DNA of 50,662 bases, from assembly GCA_017465745.1 (NCBI GenBank), contig JAFTVM010000046.1, forward strand, positions 1-50,662, given 5' to 3'. A model generated the notes under the pieces. That model saw only the letters and a program-made list of their open reading frames with translations. It was not told the DNA's origin and did not search any database. A program made the translations under genes and the position numbers. Origin of the DNA: Oscillospiraceae bacterium. GTDB taxonomy: Bacteria > Bacillota > Clostridia > Oscillospirales > Oscillospiraceae. Shown piece by piece: positions 6,053 to 13,956 of the stretch; the stretch's first letter is position 1, and each line of letters begins with the position of its first letter.

Positions 6053-7186
6053 GTGGAAAAACTGCACCTTATCAGCGCAGACACGCTGTACTACACACCA
6101 CTTGACCATCCTCGAATGCTGATCGACGGCATCCTGTCCGACGGACTTGCCATCTTGTCCGGTGATTCCAAGATCGGCAAAAGTTGGATGATCCTTTGGT
6201 TCTGCCTGAAGATCAGCCAGGGAGAACCGATCTGGGGTCTACCCACATCCAAGACCGATGTGATCTACCTTGCCCTGGAAGACCGGGAATGGCGTGTGCA
6301 GCAGCGCATGCAGGAGCTGACCGACGAACCGCCGAAGAATCTTCACTTTGGCTTCTCCTGCGGTAAGCTGGGTGCGGAACTGGAAGATCAGATACTGGCT
6401 CTGCTGAAGGAATATCCGGCAACCGGCCTGCTCTTCATCGATACGCTGCAGATGGTCCGGGATAATGTTTCATCCAGGGTCAACGCCTATGCCCAGGATT
6501 ATCGAGATCTGTCTGCGCTGAAGAAGATTGCCGACGATCACAACATGTGCATTTTCCTTGTTCACCACAACCGCAAGGAACATGACGGCAGCAATGTCTT
6601 CAACGACATGACCGGCTCTACGGGAATCATGGGTGTGGCAGACACCTGCATGGTACTGCGCAAGGAGGACCGTTTTGGTAACGATGCGGTTCTCAGCATC
6701 ACTGGCCGGGATATAGAAGAAAAACGGCTAAAGCTGACCATGCGGAAAAATGTGTGGGAAGTCACGGAAGCGCTGAATGCTACCCAGCTGCATCGGGAAC
6801 GCATACCTCATTATCTTTTCGATATTGCTGATTACCTGCTGAAAGAAAACGGTTTTGAGGGCAAGGTCACTGACTTGCTTGCCGCTATCGGGGATGAAGC
6901 CACTCCAGCGAATGTCGCCAGCAAGAACATCACCAAGCACTTTGGCGCTGTGTTCGAGCCGTTAGGGATCAAGATGAAACCTAAGAGAAAAGCTGAAGCA
7001 CGGCTAATGGTCTTCTGGTTTGATGACGATGATGACGGTAATGACGGTCAAAGGAGGAGCGAGACTCTTGTGTCACTGCGTCATCAGTATGACGACGCTT
7101 CCTCGCTCCCCCCAGTATCGTCACAATCGTCATTTGCGTCATGGACGGATCTTACAGGTTCAGACGAGGAGCTACCCTTCGAATAA
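6053..7186 (+). CDS. RepA-like AAA/RecA-fold ATPase (replication helicase of the element)
   Basis: The 377-residue protein starts at GTG 6053 behind GAAGGGAGGG. Walker A is at residues 37-44 (GDSKIGKS), LALEDREW at 73-80 matches the RepA-type loop, Walker B is LLFIDT at about 126-131, and VHHNRK follows. This is the hexameric RepA/AAA_25 layout used by plasmids and integrative elements to unwind their origin. The C-terminal third is divergent, has a run of Asp encoded by GAT/GAC repeats, then a Ser-rich tail ending in DEELPFE, which recalls the acidic tip of SSB proteins. The neighbouring iteron-like repeats support a replication role. It is followed by xis and int on the same strand. Confidence 0.75.
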   Translation: MEKLHLISADTLYYTPLDHPRMLIDGILSDGLAILSGDSKIGKSWMILWFCLKISQGEPIWGLPTSKTDVIYLALEDREWRVQQRMQELTDEPPKNLHFGFSCGKLGAELEDQILALLKEYPATGLLFIDTLQMVRDNVSSRVNAYAQDYRDLSALKKIADDHNMCIFLVHHNRKEHDGSNVFNDMTGSTGIMGVADTCMVLRKEDRFGNDAVLSITGRDIEEKRLKLTMRKNVWEVTEALNATQLHRERIPHYLFDIADYLLKENGFEGKVTDLLAAIGDEATPANVASKNITKHFGAVFEPLGIKMKPKRKAEARLMVFWFDDDDDGNDGQRRSETLVSLRHQYDDASSLPPVSSQSSFASWTDLTGSDEELPFE

Positions 7187-7302
7187 CGGTCTCAAGAAAA
7201 TGGCAGCGGCATTTTCTTAGCAAGCATCGCCTTTAGACGGCAATTTCCATTTTGGGCAAACCCAAACCCTTTTAGCACGACAAAAAGAACAGGAGGAATT
7301 TG

Positions 7303-7527
7303 ATGGAGAACACCTGCAGTAACTGCAAAACTATTATCACCCCGGTATGGCGGCGTTACACGCTGACCATCGAAGAAGCTGCCGGGTATTACCACATCGG
7401 TGAGAGTAAGCTTCGGTCTATCGTGGACATGCATCCGAACGGGAATTTCTATGTCATGAACGGAAATCGAGTTTTGATCAAAAGGGAAAAATTCGAAGAA
7501 TATTTAGACCAAGCAACGGCTGTATAA
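7303..7527 (+). CDS. xis: Excisionase of the Tn916 type
   Basis: The 74-residue protein starts at ATG 7303, seven nucleotides after AGGAGG. The core TIEEAAGYYHIGESKLRSI is the winged-helix start of Tn916-like excisionases, with VLIKREKFEEYL near the end. It directs the integrase towards excision by bending the attachment DNA. It precedes the integrase gene by 111 bp, the standard xis-int order. An N-terminal CxxC (CSNC) and basic residues precede the domain. Confidence 0.85.
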   Translation: MENTCSNCKTIITPVWRRYTLTIEEAAGYYHIGESKLRSIVDMHPNGNFYVMNGNRVLIKREKFEEYLDQATAV

Positions 7528-7577
7528 CCCCAAACTCGGCAAATGTTATACGGCATCTGATCATTTTTCTATACAAG

Positions 7578-7617
7578 GAGCCAAACTTGTGATATACTTA
7601 CCTCGCAAGTTTGGCTC
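7578..7617 (+). promoter_or_regulatory. Hairpin and possible promoter between xis and int
   Basis: GAGCCAAACTTG (7578-7589) pairs perfectly with CAAGTTTGGCTC (7606-7617). The loop holds TATACT (7593-7598), a good -10, but no clear -35 lies 17 bp upstream. The stem ends 9 bp before the integrase Shine-Dalgarno. It could attenuate read-through from xis into int or act as a protein-binding palindrome. Confidence 0.45.
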
Positions 7618-7638
7618 TCCTGATTGAAAGGAGACGCT

Positions 7639-8838
7639 ATGAGCGAAAAAAGACGAGATAATCGCAACCGGATTCTCCACGAGGGAGAATACCAGCGCGC
7701 TGATGGGAGGTATCGTTACCGCTACATCGACGAAAACGGACAAGAGAATAATGTGTACAGCTGGCGTCTGGACAAGAATGATCGGATGCCAAAAGGCAAA
7801 AAGCCGGAGCTGTCTTTGCGTGAGAAGGAACGGCAGATCCAAGCGGATCTGTTTGACCACATCGTGACCAAGGGTGGCAACTATACCGTACTGGAACTGG
7901 TGGAGAAATATCTGTCGGTCAAGACCGGGGTTCGAGCCAACACAAAAGCTGGGTACAAGACAGTGACCAACCTGCTGAAGAAAGAACCCTTCGGTCAGCT
8001 TCGGATCGATAAGGTTCGGCTTTCCGATGCAAAGCTATGGCTGATCAAGCTGCAGCAGAAGGATGGAAAGAGCTATAGTTCTATCCATTCAATCCGTGGT
8101 GTGCTTCGACCTGCTTTTCAGCTGGCGGTGGATGATGATCTGATCCGCAAGAACCCCTTCCAGTTTGAACTGGCATCGGTCATCGTGAATGATTCTGTGA
8201 CCCGTGAAGCCATCACCCGGAAGCAGCAGCGTGACTTCCTCAACTTTGTAAAAGAGGATAAGTACTACTGCCGCTACCACGATGCCTTCTTCATTCTGTT
8301 CAATACCGGCCTTCGTATTTCGGAGCTTTGCGGTCTTACTGTATCGGACATTGAGTTCGATCAAAACAGGATCAAGGTGGATCATCAGCTGCAGCGAACC
8401 AGTGAAATGCAGTATGTGATTCAAGCGCCAAAGACAGAAAAGGGTATCCGCTATGTGCCGATGACAGACGAGGTTGCTGCCTGTTTCCGCAGGATCATTA
8501 AAGGCAGAAAGAAACCCCGGAAAGAGCCTATGATCGACGGTCACGCCGGTTTTCTGTTCTTGGACAAGAACGATATGCCGATGGTAGCGCTGCACTGGGA
8601 GAAGTACATGGCCCATGCTGTGGACAAGTACAACAAGACCTACCGCGTGCAGTTGCCCAAGATCACGCCCCATGTGTGTCGTCACACCTTCTGCTCCAAT
8701 ATGGCTAAGTCCGGTATGAACCCCAAGACGCTGCAGTATATCATGGGTCACAGCGACATCAGTGTGACGCTGAACACTTACACCCACGTTCAATTCGATG
8801 ACGCTAAGACGGAACTGCTCCGGGTAGCCGGCAGATAG
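7639..8838 (+). CDS. int: Tyrosine integrase, Tn916 family
   Basis: The 399-residue protein starts at ATG 7639 after AAAGGAG. The N-terminal 60 residues match the arm-binding domain, and the core-binding domain spans about 80-170. The catalytic set is R226 (TGLRISEL), a lysine near 265-268, H345 and R348 (HVCRHTF), H371 (MGHSD) and nucleophile Y381 (NTYTH). All are present and full length agrees with an active enzyme. It catalyses integration and, with Xis, excision. The gene ends 178 bp before the intact phosphatase gene, and repeats in that gap look like arm sites. Confidence 0.93.
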   Translation: MSEKRRDNRNRILHEGEYQRADGRYRYRYIDENGQENNVYSWRLDKNDRMPKGKKPELSLREKERQIQADLFDHIVTKGGNYTVLELVEKYLSVKTGVRANTKAGYKTVTNLLKKEPFGQLRIDKVRLSDAKLWLIKLQQKDGKSYSSIHSIRGVLRPAFQLAVDDDLIRKNPFQFELASVIVNDSVTREAITRKQQRDFLNFVKEDKYYCRYHDAFFILFNTGLRISELCGLTVSDIEFDQNRIKVDHQLQRTSEMQYVIQAPKTEKGIRYVPMTDEVAACFRRIIKGRKKPRKEPMIDGHAGFLFLDKNDMPMVALHWEKYMAHAVDKYNKTYRVQLPKITPHVCRHTFCSNMAKSGMNPKTLQYIMGHSDISVTLNTYTHVQFDDAKTELLRVAGR

Positions 8839-8842
8839 TCCA

Positions 8843-8879
8843 TTGGTAAACTCTTGATTTTTACCAAGGTTTTTACCAA
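8843..8879 (+). repeat. TTTTTACCAA repeats near the right junction (possible integrase arm sites)
   Basis: TTTTTACCAA occurs at 8858-8867 and 8870-8879 (12-bp period), with an inverted TTGGTAAA at 8843-8850. They follow the integrase stop codon directly and lie about 150 bp from the right core. Confidence 0.45.
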
Positions 8880-9015
8880 CGATACCCGAGAAAGCATGAA
8901 AAGATTTGCGAGGATTTGAGAAAATCCAAAAATCGCACTGAACAATTAACATCAAAAAGATAAGCAAATACAAGTATTTAAGAAGAAATTCGATACTTTT
9001 AAGGAGATATATAAG

Positions 9016-9444
9016 ATGATCAAAATCTTATTTGTTTGCCATGGAAATATCTGCCGCAGTCCTATGGCGGAATTTGTGATGAAGGATCTGGTGGAAAATG
9101 CTGGACTTTCCGGGGAGTTTGAGATCGCTTCCGCGGCGGTGAGCCGGGAGGAGTTGGGCAACCCTGTGTATCCCCCTGCCCGGCGGGAGCTGGCAAAACA
9201 CGGCATCCGCTGCGACGGCCATGCAGCCCACCAGATCACCCAGCGGGAGTATGACGACTACGATCTGATCTACTATATGGACCGCAGCAACGCCCGGTAC
9301 TTAAACCGGATGCTGCGGGAGACTTCCAAGTGCTATCCCCTGCTGAGCCACGATGTGGCGGATCCCTGGTACACCGGTGATTTCACCCAGACCTGGAACG
9401 ATATTCTGGAAGGCTGCAAGCGGATCCTGGAGGAGAACCGATGA
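9016..9444 (+). CDS. Low-molecular-weight protein tyrosine phosphatase
   Basis: The 142-residue protein begins at ATG 9016, nine nucleotides after AAGGAG. The P-loop CHGNICRS (CX5R) is at residues 8-15 and the general-acid segment is DPWYTG near 116-121. These are the hallmarks of the LMW-PTP/arsenate reductase-like fold, which dephosphorylates phosphotyrosine. The length is normal. Its first ten codons and ribosome site appear to have been supplied by the integrated element, since a silent variant of the same codons is left at 169-198. It overlaps the next gene by 4 bp. Confidence 0.9.
   Translation: MIKILFVCHGNICRSPMAEFVMKDLVENAGLSGEFEIASAAVSREELGNPVYPPARRELAKHGIRCDGHAAHQITQREYDDYDLIYYMDRSNARYLNRMLRETSKCYPLLSHDVADPWYTGDFTQTWNDILEGCKRILEENR
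9031..9041 (+). other. Candidate attR core
   Basis: TTTGTTTGCCA here is identical to 184-194 and lies in codons 6-9 of the intact phosphatase gene. Confidence 0.55.
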
Positions 9445-9977
9445 TGGATATGGAACGTCTGGAAGCGGCGCTGGCGGAACTGCCTCTGCTGGGATATTTT
9501 CCCGTGGAACCCAAAAGCCTGGAATTTTCCGACCGGATCCGCTGGATCTGTGAGAATGAGTGTCCCATGTGCAATAAAACCTGGGCCTGTCCGCCTGCTG
9601 TGGGCAGCGTGGCCAGCTGCCGGGACAAGTGCCGCAGCTTCGAAAACTGCCTGATGATCGCCACCATCACAGAGGTGGATGACATCACCAATATCGACGA
9701 GACCCTGGCCACCCGTCCTGAGCATGAAGCGGTCACCAATCAGGTGGCGGCGCTGATGGAAGAGCAGGGCGTGGCACCCTACATCCTCTCCACCGAGGCC
9801 TGCGCCATCTGTGAGCGGTGTGCCTGGCTGGACGGGCAGCCCTGCCGCCATCCGGATCGGATGCACCCCTGTGTGGAGAGTCACGGCATTAACATCATCC
9901 CCACGCTGGAGGAAAACGGCATCGAGTTCCAGTTCGGCGCCAACGTGGTGACCTGGGTGTCGCTGCTGTTTTATTGA
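9441..9977 (+). CDS. DUF2284 domain protein (predicted metal-binding)
   Basis: This 178-residue protein has many cysteines in pairs: CENECPMCNKTWACPP near 37-52, then C-X3-C-X5-C, and a second cluster (EACAICERCAW) with CRHPDRMHPC. This is the DUF2284 pattern, thought to bind metal or an iron-sulfur cluster; the reaction is unknown. The ATG overlaps the stop of the phosphatase gene (ATGA), so the two are translationally coupled. A strong terminator follows. Confidence 0.85.
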   Translation: MMDMERLEAALAELPLLGYFPVEPKSLEFSDRIRWICENECPMCNKTWACPPAVGSVASCRDKCRSFENCLMIATITEVDDITNIDETLATRPEHEAVTNQVAALMEEQGVAPYILSTEACAICERCAWLDGQPCRHPDRMHPCVESHGINIIPTLEENGIEFQFGANVVTWVSLLFY

Positions 9978-9986
9978 AAACATGCC

Positions 9987-10018
9987 AAAGGCCGCACCTT
10001 GGTGCGGCCCTTTGTTTT
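9987..10018 (+). terminator. Intrinsic terminator after the DUF2284 gene
   Basis: GGCCGCACC (9990-9998), two bases, then GGTGCGGCC (10001-10009), followed by CTTTGTTTT. Confidence 0.85.
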
Positions 10019-10104
10019 GATGTGGATTTTACAAAAATGCGGTGGTAAATCTGATGGATCTATTGTAAAATGAAGGTAATGATTTCCTTTTGGGAGGACT
10101 GACG

Positions 10105-10779
10105 ATGATTTACTGTGTGGAGGATGACGCCAGCATCCGGGAGCTGATGCTGTATACCCTGCGGGCGTCCGGCTTTGAGGCGGAGGGCTTCTGCGACGGA
10201 CAGGCCCTGTTCGAGGCTGTGGAAAAGCGCAGGCCCCGGCTGATCACCCTGGATATCATGCTGCCCGGCATGGACGGCATCGAGATCCTGCGGCGGCTGC
10301 GCTCCGATTCCGCCGCAGCTTCCATTCCCGTTATTATGGCATCCGCCAAGGGCACCGAATATGACCGGGTCCTGGGACTGGATCTGGGGGCCGATGACTA
10401 CCTGTGCAAGCCCTTCAGCATGCTGGAGATGGTGTCCCGGATCCGGGCGGTGCTGCGCCGGGCGGGGGCGGCGGAAAGTACGCCGTCCCTGCGGCTGGGT
10501 AATCTGGAAATGGACCCCGACGCCCACACCGTTCACGCCGGTGGCCAGCGGGTGGAACTGACCCTGAAGGAATTTGAAATGCTGCGGCTGTTTCTGAAGC
10601 ACCCCGGCCGGGTCTATTCCCGGGATCAGCTGCTGGAGAAGATCTGGGGCGGCGATTACCTGGGGGAGACCCGGACGGTGGATGTCCACATCGGCACCCT
10701 GCGCACCAAGCTGGGTGACTGCGGCCACTATATCCGCACCGTCCGGGGCGTGGGCTACCGCATGGAGGAGCGCAAATGA
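10105..10779 (+). CDS. OmpR/PhoB-family response regulator
   Basis: The 224-residue protein starts at ATG 10105 behind GGGAGG. The receiver domain (residues 1-115) has the acidic pair EDD, the phospho-acceptor Asp in LITLDIMLPG near residue 49 and the conserved Lys in LCKPF near 98. The C-terminal winged helix (from about 130) includes LTLKEFEMLRLF and RTVDVHIGTLRTKL. It should bind direct-repeat DNA as a dimer. It overlaps the kinase gene by 4 bp. The best local target candidate is the TTAAG repeat array at 13864-13921. Confidence 0.92.
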   Translation: MIYCVEDDASIRELMLYTLRASGFEAEGFCDGQALFEAVEKRRPRLITLDIMLPGMDGIEILRRLRSDSAAASIPVIMASAKGTEYDRVLGLDLGADDYLCKPFSMLEMVSRIRAVLRRAGAAESTPSLRLGNLEMDPDAHTVHAGGQRVELTLKEFEMLRLFLKHPGRVYSRDQLLEKIWGGDYLGETRTVDVHIGTLRTKLGDCGHYIRTVRGVGYRMEERK

Positions 10780-12431
10780 CAAAACGAATCTTCCGTTCCA
10801 TCTGCCTGGTGGCCCTGGCGGTGCTCATCGGCGCCGTGGTGGTCATTCTGGGCGCCCTGTACAATTATTTTACCGGCGTCCAGCGGCGGCAGCTGGCCAT
10901 GCAGACCAGCCTGGCGGCCCAGGCTGTGACCAATGAGGGGGCGGATTACCTGAACAGTCTCCGGAATCTGGATACGCGCATCACCTGGATCGCTGCTGAC
11001 GGTACGGTGCTCTTTGACAGCCATTCTGACCATGGCGCCATGGAAAACCATCTGGAGCGTGAGGAGGTCCGGGAGGCCCAGGAAACCGGCCGGGGCGACA
11101 GCATCCGCTTTTCCGACACCCTGGCGGAGCAGACGGTGTACACCGCCCAGAAGCTGCCCGACGGCACGGTGCTGCGCCTTTCCATGGCCCAGTATTCCGT
11201 GGTGAAGCTGGTGCTGGGGATGGCGGAGCCCATCGTGCTGATCCTGACGGCGGCGGTGATCCTGGCGCTGTGGCTGGCACACCGGCTGTCGCGCTCCATT
11301 GTCAGGCCGCTGAATGCCCTGAATCTGGATGATCCCCTGTCCAACCGGGAATATGAGGAGATCGCCCCCCTGCTGGGGCGGCTGGATTCCCAGCAGCGGC
11401 AGCTGAAAGCCCAGGAGACGGAGCTCAAACGCAAGCAGAGGGAATTCGACGCCATCTCCAACAATATGGAAGAGGGCCTGGTGCTGCTCAACGACCGATT
11501 CATCGTCCTGACCATGAACCCCGCTGCCGCCCGGCTCATTGGCCTCAGCCGCCCCTTCGTGGGCATCAATTTCTTCACCGTGGCGCAGGTGGGCGTGATG
11601 GAGGAGGTGCTGCGCAGCGCCACGGAGGGAAAAAGGGCGGACGCCCGGTATTCCGTGATGGACCGGGAATATCAGGTGGAGGCCAACCCCGTTAAAACCG
11701 GGGGCACGGTGTCCGGCGTGGTGCTGCTGATCCTGGATGTGACGGAAAAACACCGGGCCGAGACCCAGCGCCGGGAGTTCACCGCCAACGTATCCCACGA
11801 GCTGAAGACGCCCCTGCATTCCATTTCCGGCTACGCCGAGCTGATGAAATCCGGTCTGGTCCGCAGCGAAGACATGGCAAATTTCGCCGGGCGGATCTAC
11901 ACCGAAGCCCAGCGGCTGATCCGGCTGGTGGAGGATATCCTGCGGCTGTCCCGGCTGGACGAGGACGCCGACGCCGACCGGCGGGAGCCTGTGGATCTGT
12001 ATGTGCTGGCCCGGGAGGCCATCCAGAATATGGAGTCCACTGCCGAAAAGAATCAGGTGACACTGCACCTGGCTGGGGCAAGCACCCCCGTTTTTGGCAG
12101 CCGCCAGCAGCTGTATGGTCTGGTGCTGAACCTCTGCTCCAATGCCATCAAGTATAACCGCCCCGGCGGGCGGGTGGATGTGGATATCCGCCGGGAGGAG
12201 GGGCACGCGGTGCTGACAGTGGCGGACACCGGTATCGGCATCGCCCCGGAGCATCACCAGCGGATCTTCCAGCGGTTCTACCGGGTGGACAAGAGTCACT
12301 CCAAGGCCGTGGGCGGCACCGGACTGGGTCTGAGCATCGTCAAGCACGCCGCACTGAACCACAATGCAAAGATCGAGCTGGAAAGCCAGGTGGGCGAGGG
12401 TACCACCATCCGGGTGGTCTTTCCCGCATGA
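10776..12431 (+). CDS. PhoR-like sensor histidine kinase
   Basis: The 551-residue kinase has membrane helices at about 8-31 and 145-170 bracketing an extracytoplasmic sensor of about 115 residues. A PAS-like segment (about 225-325) and the HisKA domain with phospho-acceptor NVSHELKTPL follow. The HATPase has the N box (LCSNAIKY), G1 (DTGIGI) and G2 (GGTGLGLSIV). The order TM-sensor-TM-PAS-HisKA-HATPase matches PhoR/WalK-type kinases of Firmicutes. The signal is unknown. It is cotranscribed with the regulator and ends at a terminator. Confidence 0.92.
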   Translation: MTKRIFRSICLVALAVLIGAVVVILGALYNYFTGVQRRQLAMQTSLAAQAVTNEGADYLNSLRNLDTRITWIAADGTVLFDSHSDHGAMENHLEREEVREAQETGRGDSIRFSDTLAEQTVYTAQKLPDGTVLRLSMAQYSVVKLVLGMAEPIVLILTAAVILALWLAHRLSRSIVRPLNALNLDDPLSNREYEEIAPLLGRLDSQQRQLKAQETELKRKQREFDAISNNMEEGLVLLNDRFIVLTMNPAAARLIGLSRPFVGINFFTVAQVGVMEEVLRSATEGKRADARYSVMDREYQVEANPVKTGGTVSGVVLLILDVTEKHRAETQRREFTANVSHELKTPLHSISGYAELMKSGLVRSEDMANFAGRIYTEAQRLIRLVEDILRLSRLDEDADADRREPVDLYVLAREAIQNMESTAEKNQVTLHLAGASTPVFGSRQQLYGLVLNLCSNAIKYNRPGGRVDVDIRREEGHAVLTVADTGIGIAPEHHQRIFQRFYRVDKSHSKAVGGTGLGLSIVKHAALNHNAKIELESQVGEGTTIRVVFPA

Positions 12432-12439
12432 ATGAAAGG

Positions 12440-12470
12440 ATCCCCACCGTGAAAACGGTGGGGATTTTTG
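12440..12470 (+). terminator. Intrinsic terminator of the two-component operon
   Basis: ATCCCCACCGT, GAAA loop, ACGGTGGGGAT, then TTTTG. Confidence 0.9.
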
Positions 12471-12565
12471 ATGAAATGATGATTTCAGATTGTAGTTACT
12501 TGTTCTGATGACAGTGGGTGTCGGTATGTGATTGCGTTGCTTGAAACACACCGATAAACTGCGAT

Positions 12566-13810
12566 TTACAGCTCCTCCGCCGGGATGGCTACGGTATGGC
12601 GGATGGGCTGCCACTGGAACTTCCGGAAGGGGGCCGTCAGGGTGATGGGGGCATAGGTCAGCATGAACAGGGGGAAGCCCACCAGCGCCAGAAGCTTGCC
12701 CCGGAGGCCGCCCCGGATGCGGCGGTGCTCGGTGGCCAGGGTCAGGGCACCCACCAGGAAGAAGGACACATATGCGCCCGCCAGCGCCGCCAGAATGGCG
12801 TGGACCAGGCCCAGCCAGCGGCCTGTCAGATAGGCCAGCACCAGCACGGAGCCTGCGCTGAGGATGCCCATACCGTAGCCCCAGAGGGAGAGGGTCAGGG
12901 TCTCGAAGCTGGCATAGGTGATGACACCGCCCCGGAAGAGGCCCCGCAGCAGGTCGCCGGCATACCGGACGGAGACCTGCAGGCCGCCCTGGACCCAGCG
13001 GGTGCGCTGGCGGATGGACACGGCCAGGGAAGTGGGCTGCTCGTCGTAGAGGATGGCGTCGTGGCAGTAGCCGATGCGCACGCCCCGGGTGGCGCACCAG
13101 GTGGAAAATTCGATGTCCTCCGTCAGGGTGAAGAAATTCCAGCCGCCGGTGCGGTGCAGCAGCTCCCGGGTGAAGCCGAAGCCGGTGCCGTTGACGGCGC
13201 AGGGGGTGCCCAGACGCATCCGGGAGCGGTTTAAGTGGGTGGAGTCGTGGAGATACCACAGACCGTACCCGGCGGAGAGCCAGTTGGAGGCGAAATTCTT
13301 GGAATTGCGGTAGCCGCAGAAGGCGTCGTAGCCATCGGAGCAGACCCGGTTGATCTGCCGCACGTAGCTGGGCTCCAGCAGATTGTCGGCGTCGAAGATC
13401 AGAAAGGCGTCGAAATTATCCAGACCCTCGGTCTCCTCCATACGGGAAAGCAGGTAGTTCAGGGCGTAGCCCTTGCCGATCCGGTGGGTGTTGAAACGTT
13501 CAAAGACCGTCGCCCCCTCGGCTCTTGCCAGAGCGGCGGTGTGGTCTGTGCAGTTGTCGGCCACCACGAAGGTACGGATCAGCTCCGCCGGATAGTCCTG
13601 GGCGGCGATGGAGCGCAGCAGATGAGGCAGCACCGCCGCTTCATTCCGGGCGGCGATGAGGATGGCATAGCGGTTGCGCTTCGCCGGGCCGTGGGGCCTG
13701 TCCCGCAGGATCAGAGGGACCAGCAGATAGATGATCTGATAAAAATAGCATATGGTCGTCAGCGCCACGAGGAAGGCGCTGAGGGCTTCAAAAATGGGAT
13801 AAAGGTTCAT
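12566..13810 (-). CDS. Family 2 processive membrane glycosyltransferase
   Basis: The 414-residue protein has an N-terminal membrane helix (about 8-35), then a GT-A domain with IAARNEAAVL, FDADN (the metal-binding DxD), TEDIEF (catalytic base) and QRTRW (QxxRW), the motif set of hyaluronan/cellulose-synthase-like enzymes. Two to four C-terminal helices (about 305-390) follow. It probably polymerises or transfers a sugar to an extracellular or lipid-linked product; the sugar is not predictable. It converges with the two-component operon, and its promoter carries phased repeats that could be the target of that regulator. Confidence 0.88.
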   Translation of the reverse strand: MNLYPIFEALSAFLVALTTICYFYQIIYLLVPLILRDRPHGPAKRNRYAILIAARNEAAVLPHLLRSIAAQDYPAELIRTFVVADNCTDHTAALARAEGATVFERFNTHRIGKGYALNYLLSRMEETEGLDNFDAFLIFDADNLLEPSYVRQINRVCSDGYDAFCGYRNSKNFASNWLSAGYGLWYLHDSTHLNRSRMRLGTPCAVNGTGFGFTRELLHRTGGWNFFTLTEDIEFSTWCATRGVRIGYCHDAILYDEQPTSLAVSIRQRTRWVQGGLQVSVRYAGDLLRGLFRGGVITYASFETLTLSLWGYGMGILSAGSVLVLAYLTGRWLGLVHAILAALAGAYVSFFLVGALTLATEHRRIRGGLRGKLLALVGFPLFMLTYAPITLTAPFRKFQWQPIRHTVAIPAEEL

Positions 13811-13833
13811 AACGGAGCCTCCTTTCTGGATTT

Positions 13834-13862
13834 ATTGTAAATCCGGCGGGCAGGCAAGTCCA
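13834..13862 (-). promoter_or_regulatory. Promoter of the glycosyltransferase gene
   Basis: Read leftward, TGGACT (13857-13862) and TACAAT (13834-13839) are spaced by 17 bp; the ATG is 24 bp further on, behind AAAGGAGG. The poor -35 suits an activated promoter. Confidence 0.55.
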
Positions 13863-13863
13863 G

Positions 13864-13921
13864 TTAAGAACCGGGAAAGAGCCGTTAAGATTTGTTTATG
13901 TAAACCTTAAGGGGGATTAAG
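13864..13921 (-). promoter_or_regulatory. Four TTAAG repeats in helical phase, likely response-regulator operator
   Basis: TTAAG appears on the plus strand at 13864-13868, 13885-13889, 13907-13911 and 13917-13921, at spacings of 21, 22 and 10 bp, all in the same orientation. The nearest is 2 bp from the weak -35. OmpR-family regulators bind direct repeats at 10-11 bp multiples next to the -35. No alternative repeat explanation is evident. Confidence 0.5.
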
Positions 13922-13951
13922 AACCCCCGGATGCGGATGCATCCGGGGGTT
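13922..13951 (-). terminator. Terminator-like hairpin after the DUF1576 gene
   Basis: AACCCCCGGAT (13922-13932) pairs with ATCCGGGGGTT (13941-13951), just after the DUF1576 stop codon on the leftward transcript, followed by TTCTTAAT. Confidence 0.7.
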
Positions 13952-13956
13952 TGGGG

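Larger units (their letters stand above)
184..9041 (+). mobile_element. Putative integrative element inserted in the 5' end of an LMW phosphatase gene
   Basis: The interval is bounded by the direct repeat TTTGTTTGCCA (184-194 and 9031-9041), embedded in duplicated phosphatase start codons. It contains a tyrosine integrase and excisionase at the right end, a RepA-like ATPase with an iteron-like region, an IS110 copy and unrecognised cargo. The stretch 1500-4090 and the non-coding part of 5400-5850 are visibly richer in A+T than the flanking chromosome. No relaxase, coupling protein or type IV secretion gene is visible, so it is either a mobilisable or satellite-type island or a decayed ICE. 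The boundaries are inferred from the repeat, not demonstrated. Confidence 0.65.

Noticed and set aside
10755-13259. 834-residue leftward frame opposite the histidine kinase
   Set aside because: It crosses the terminator and merges out-of-frame glycosyltransferase sequence with the kinase antisense; not a real gene.
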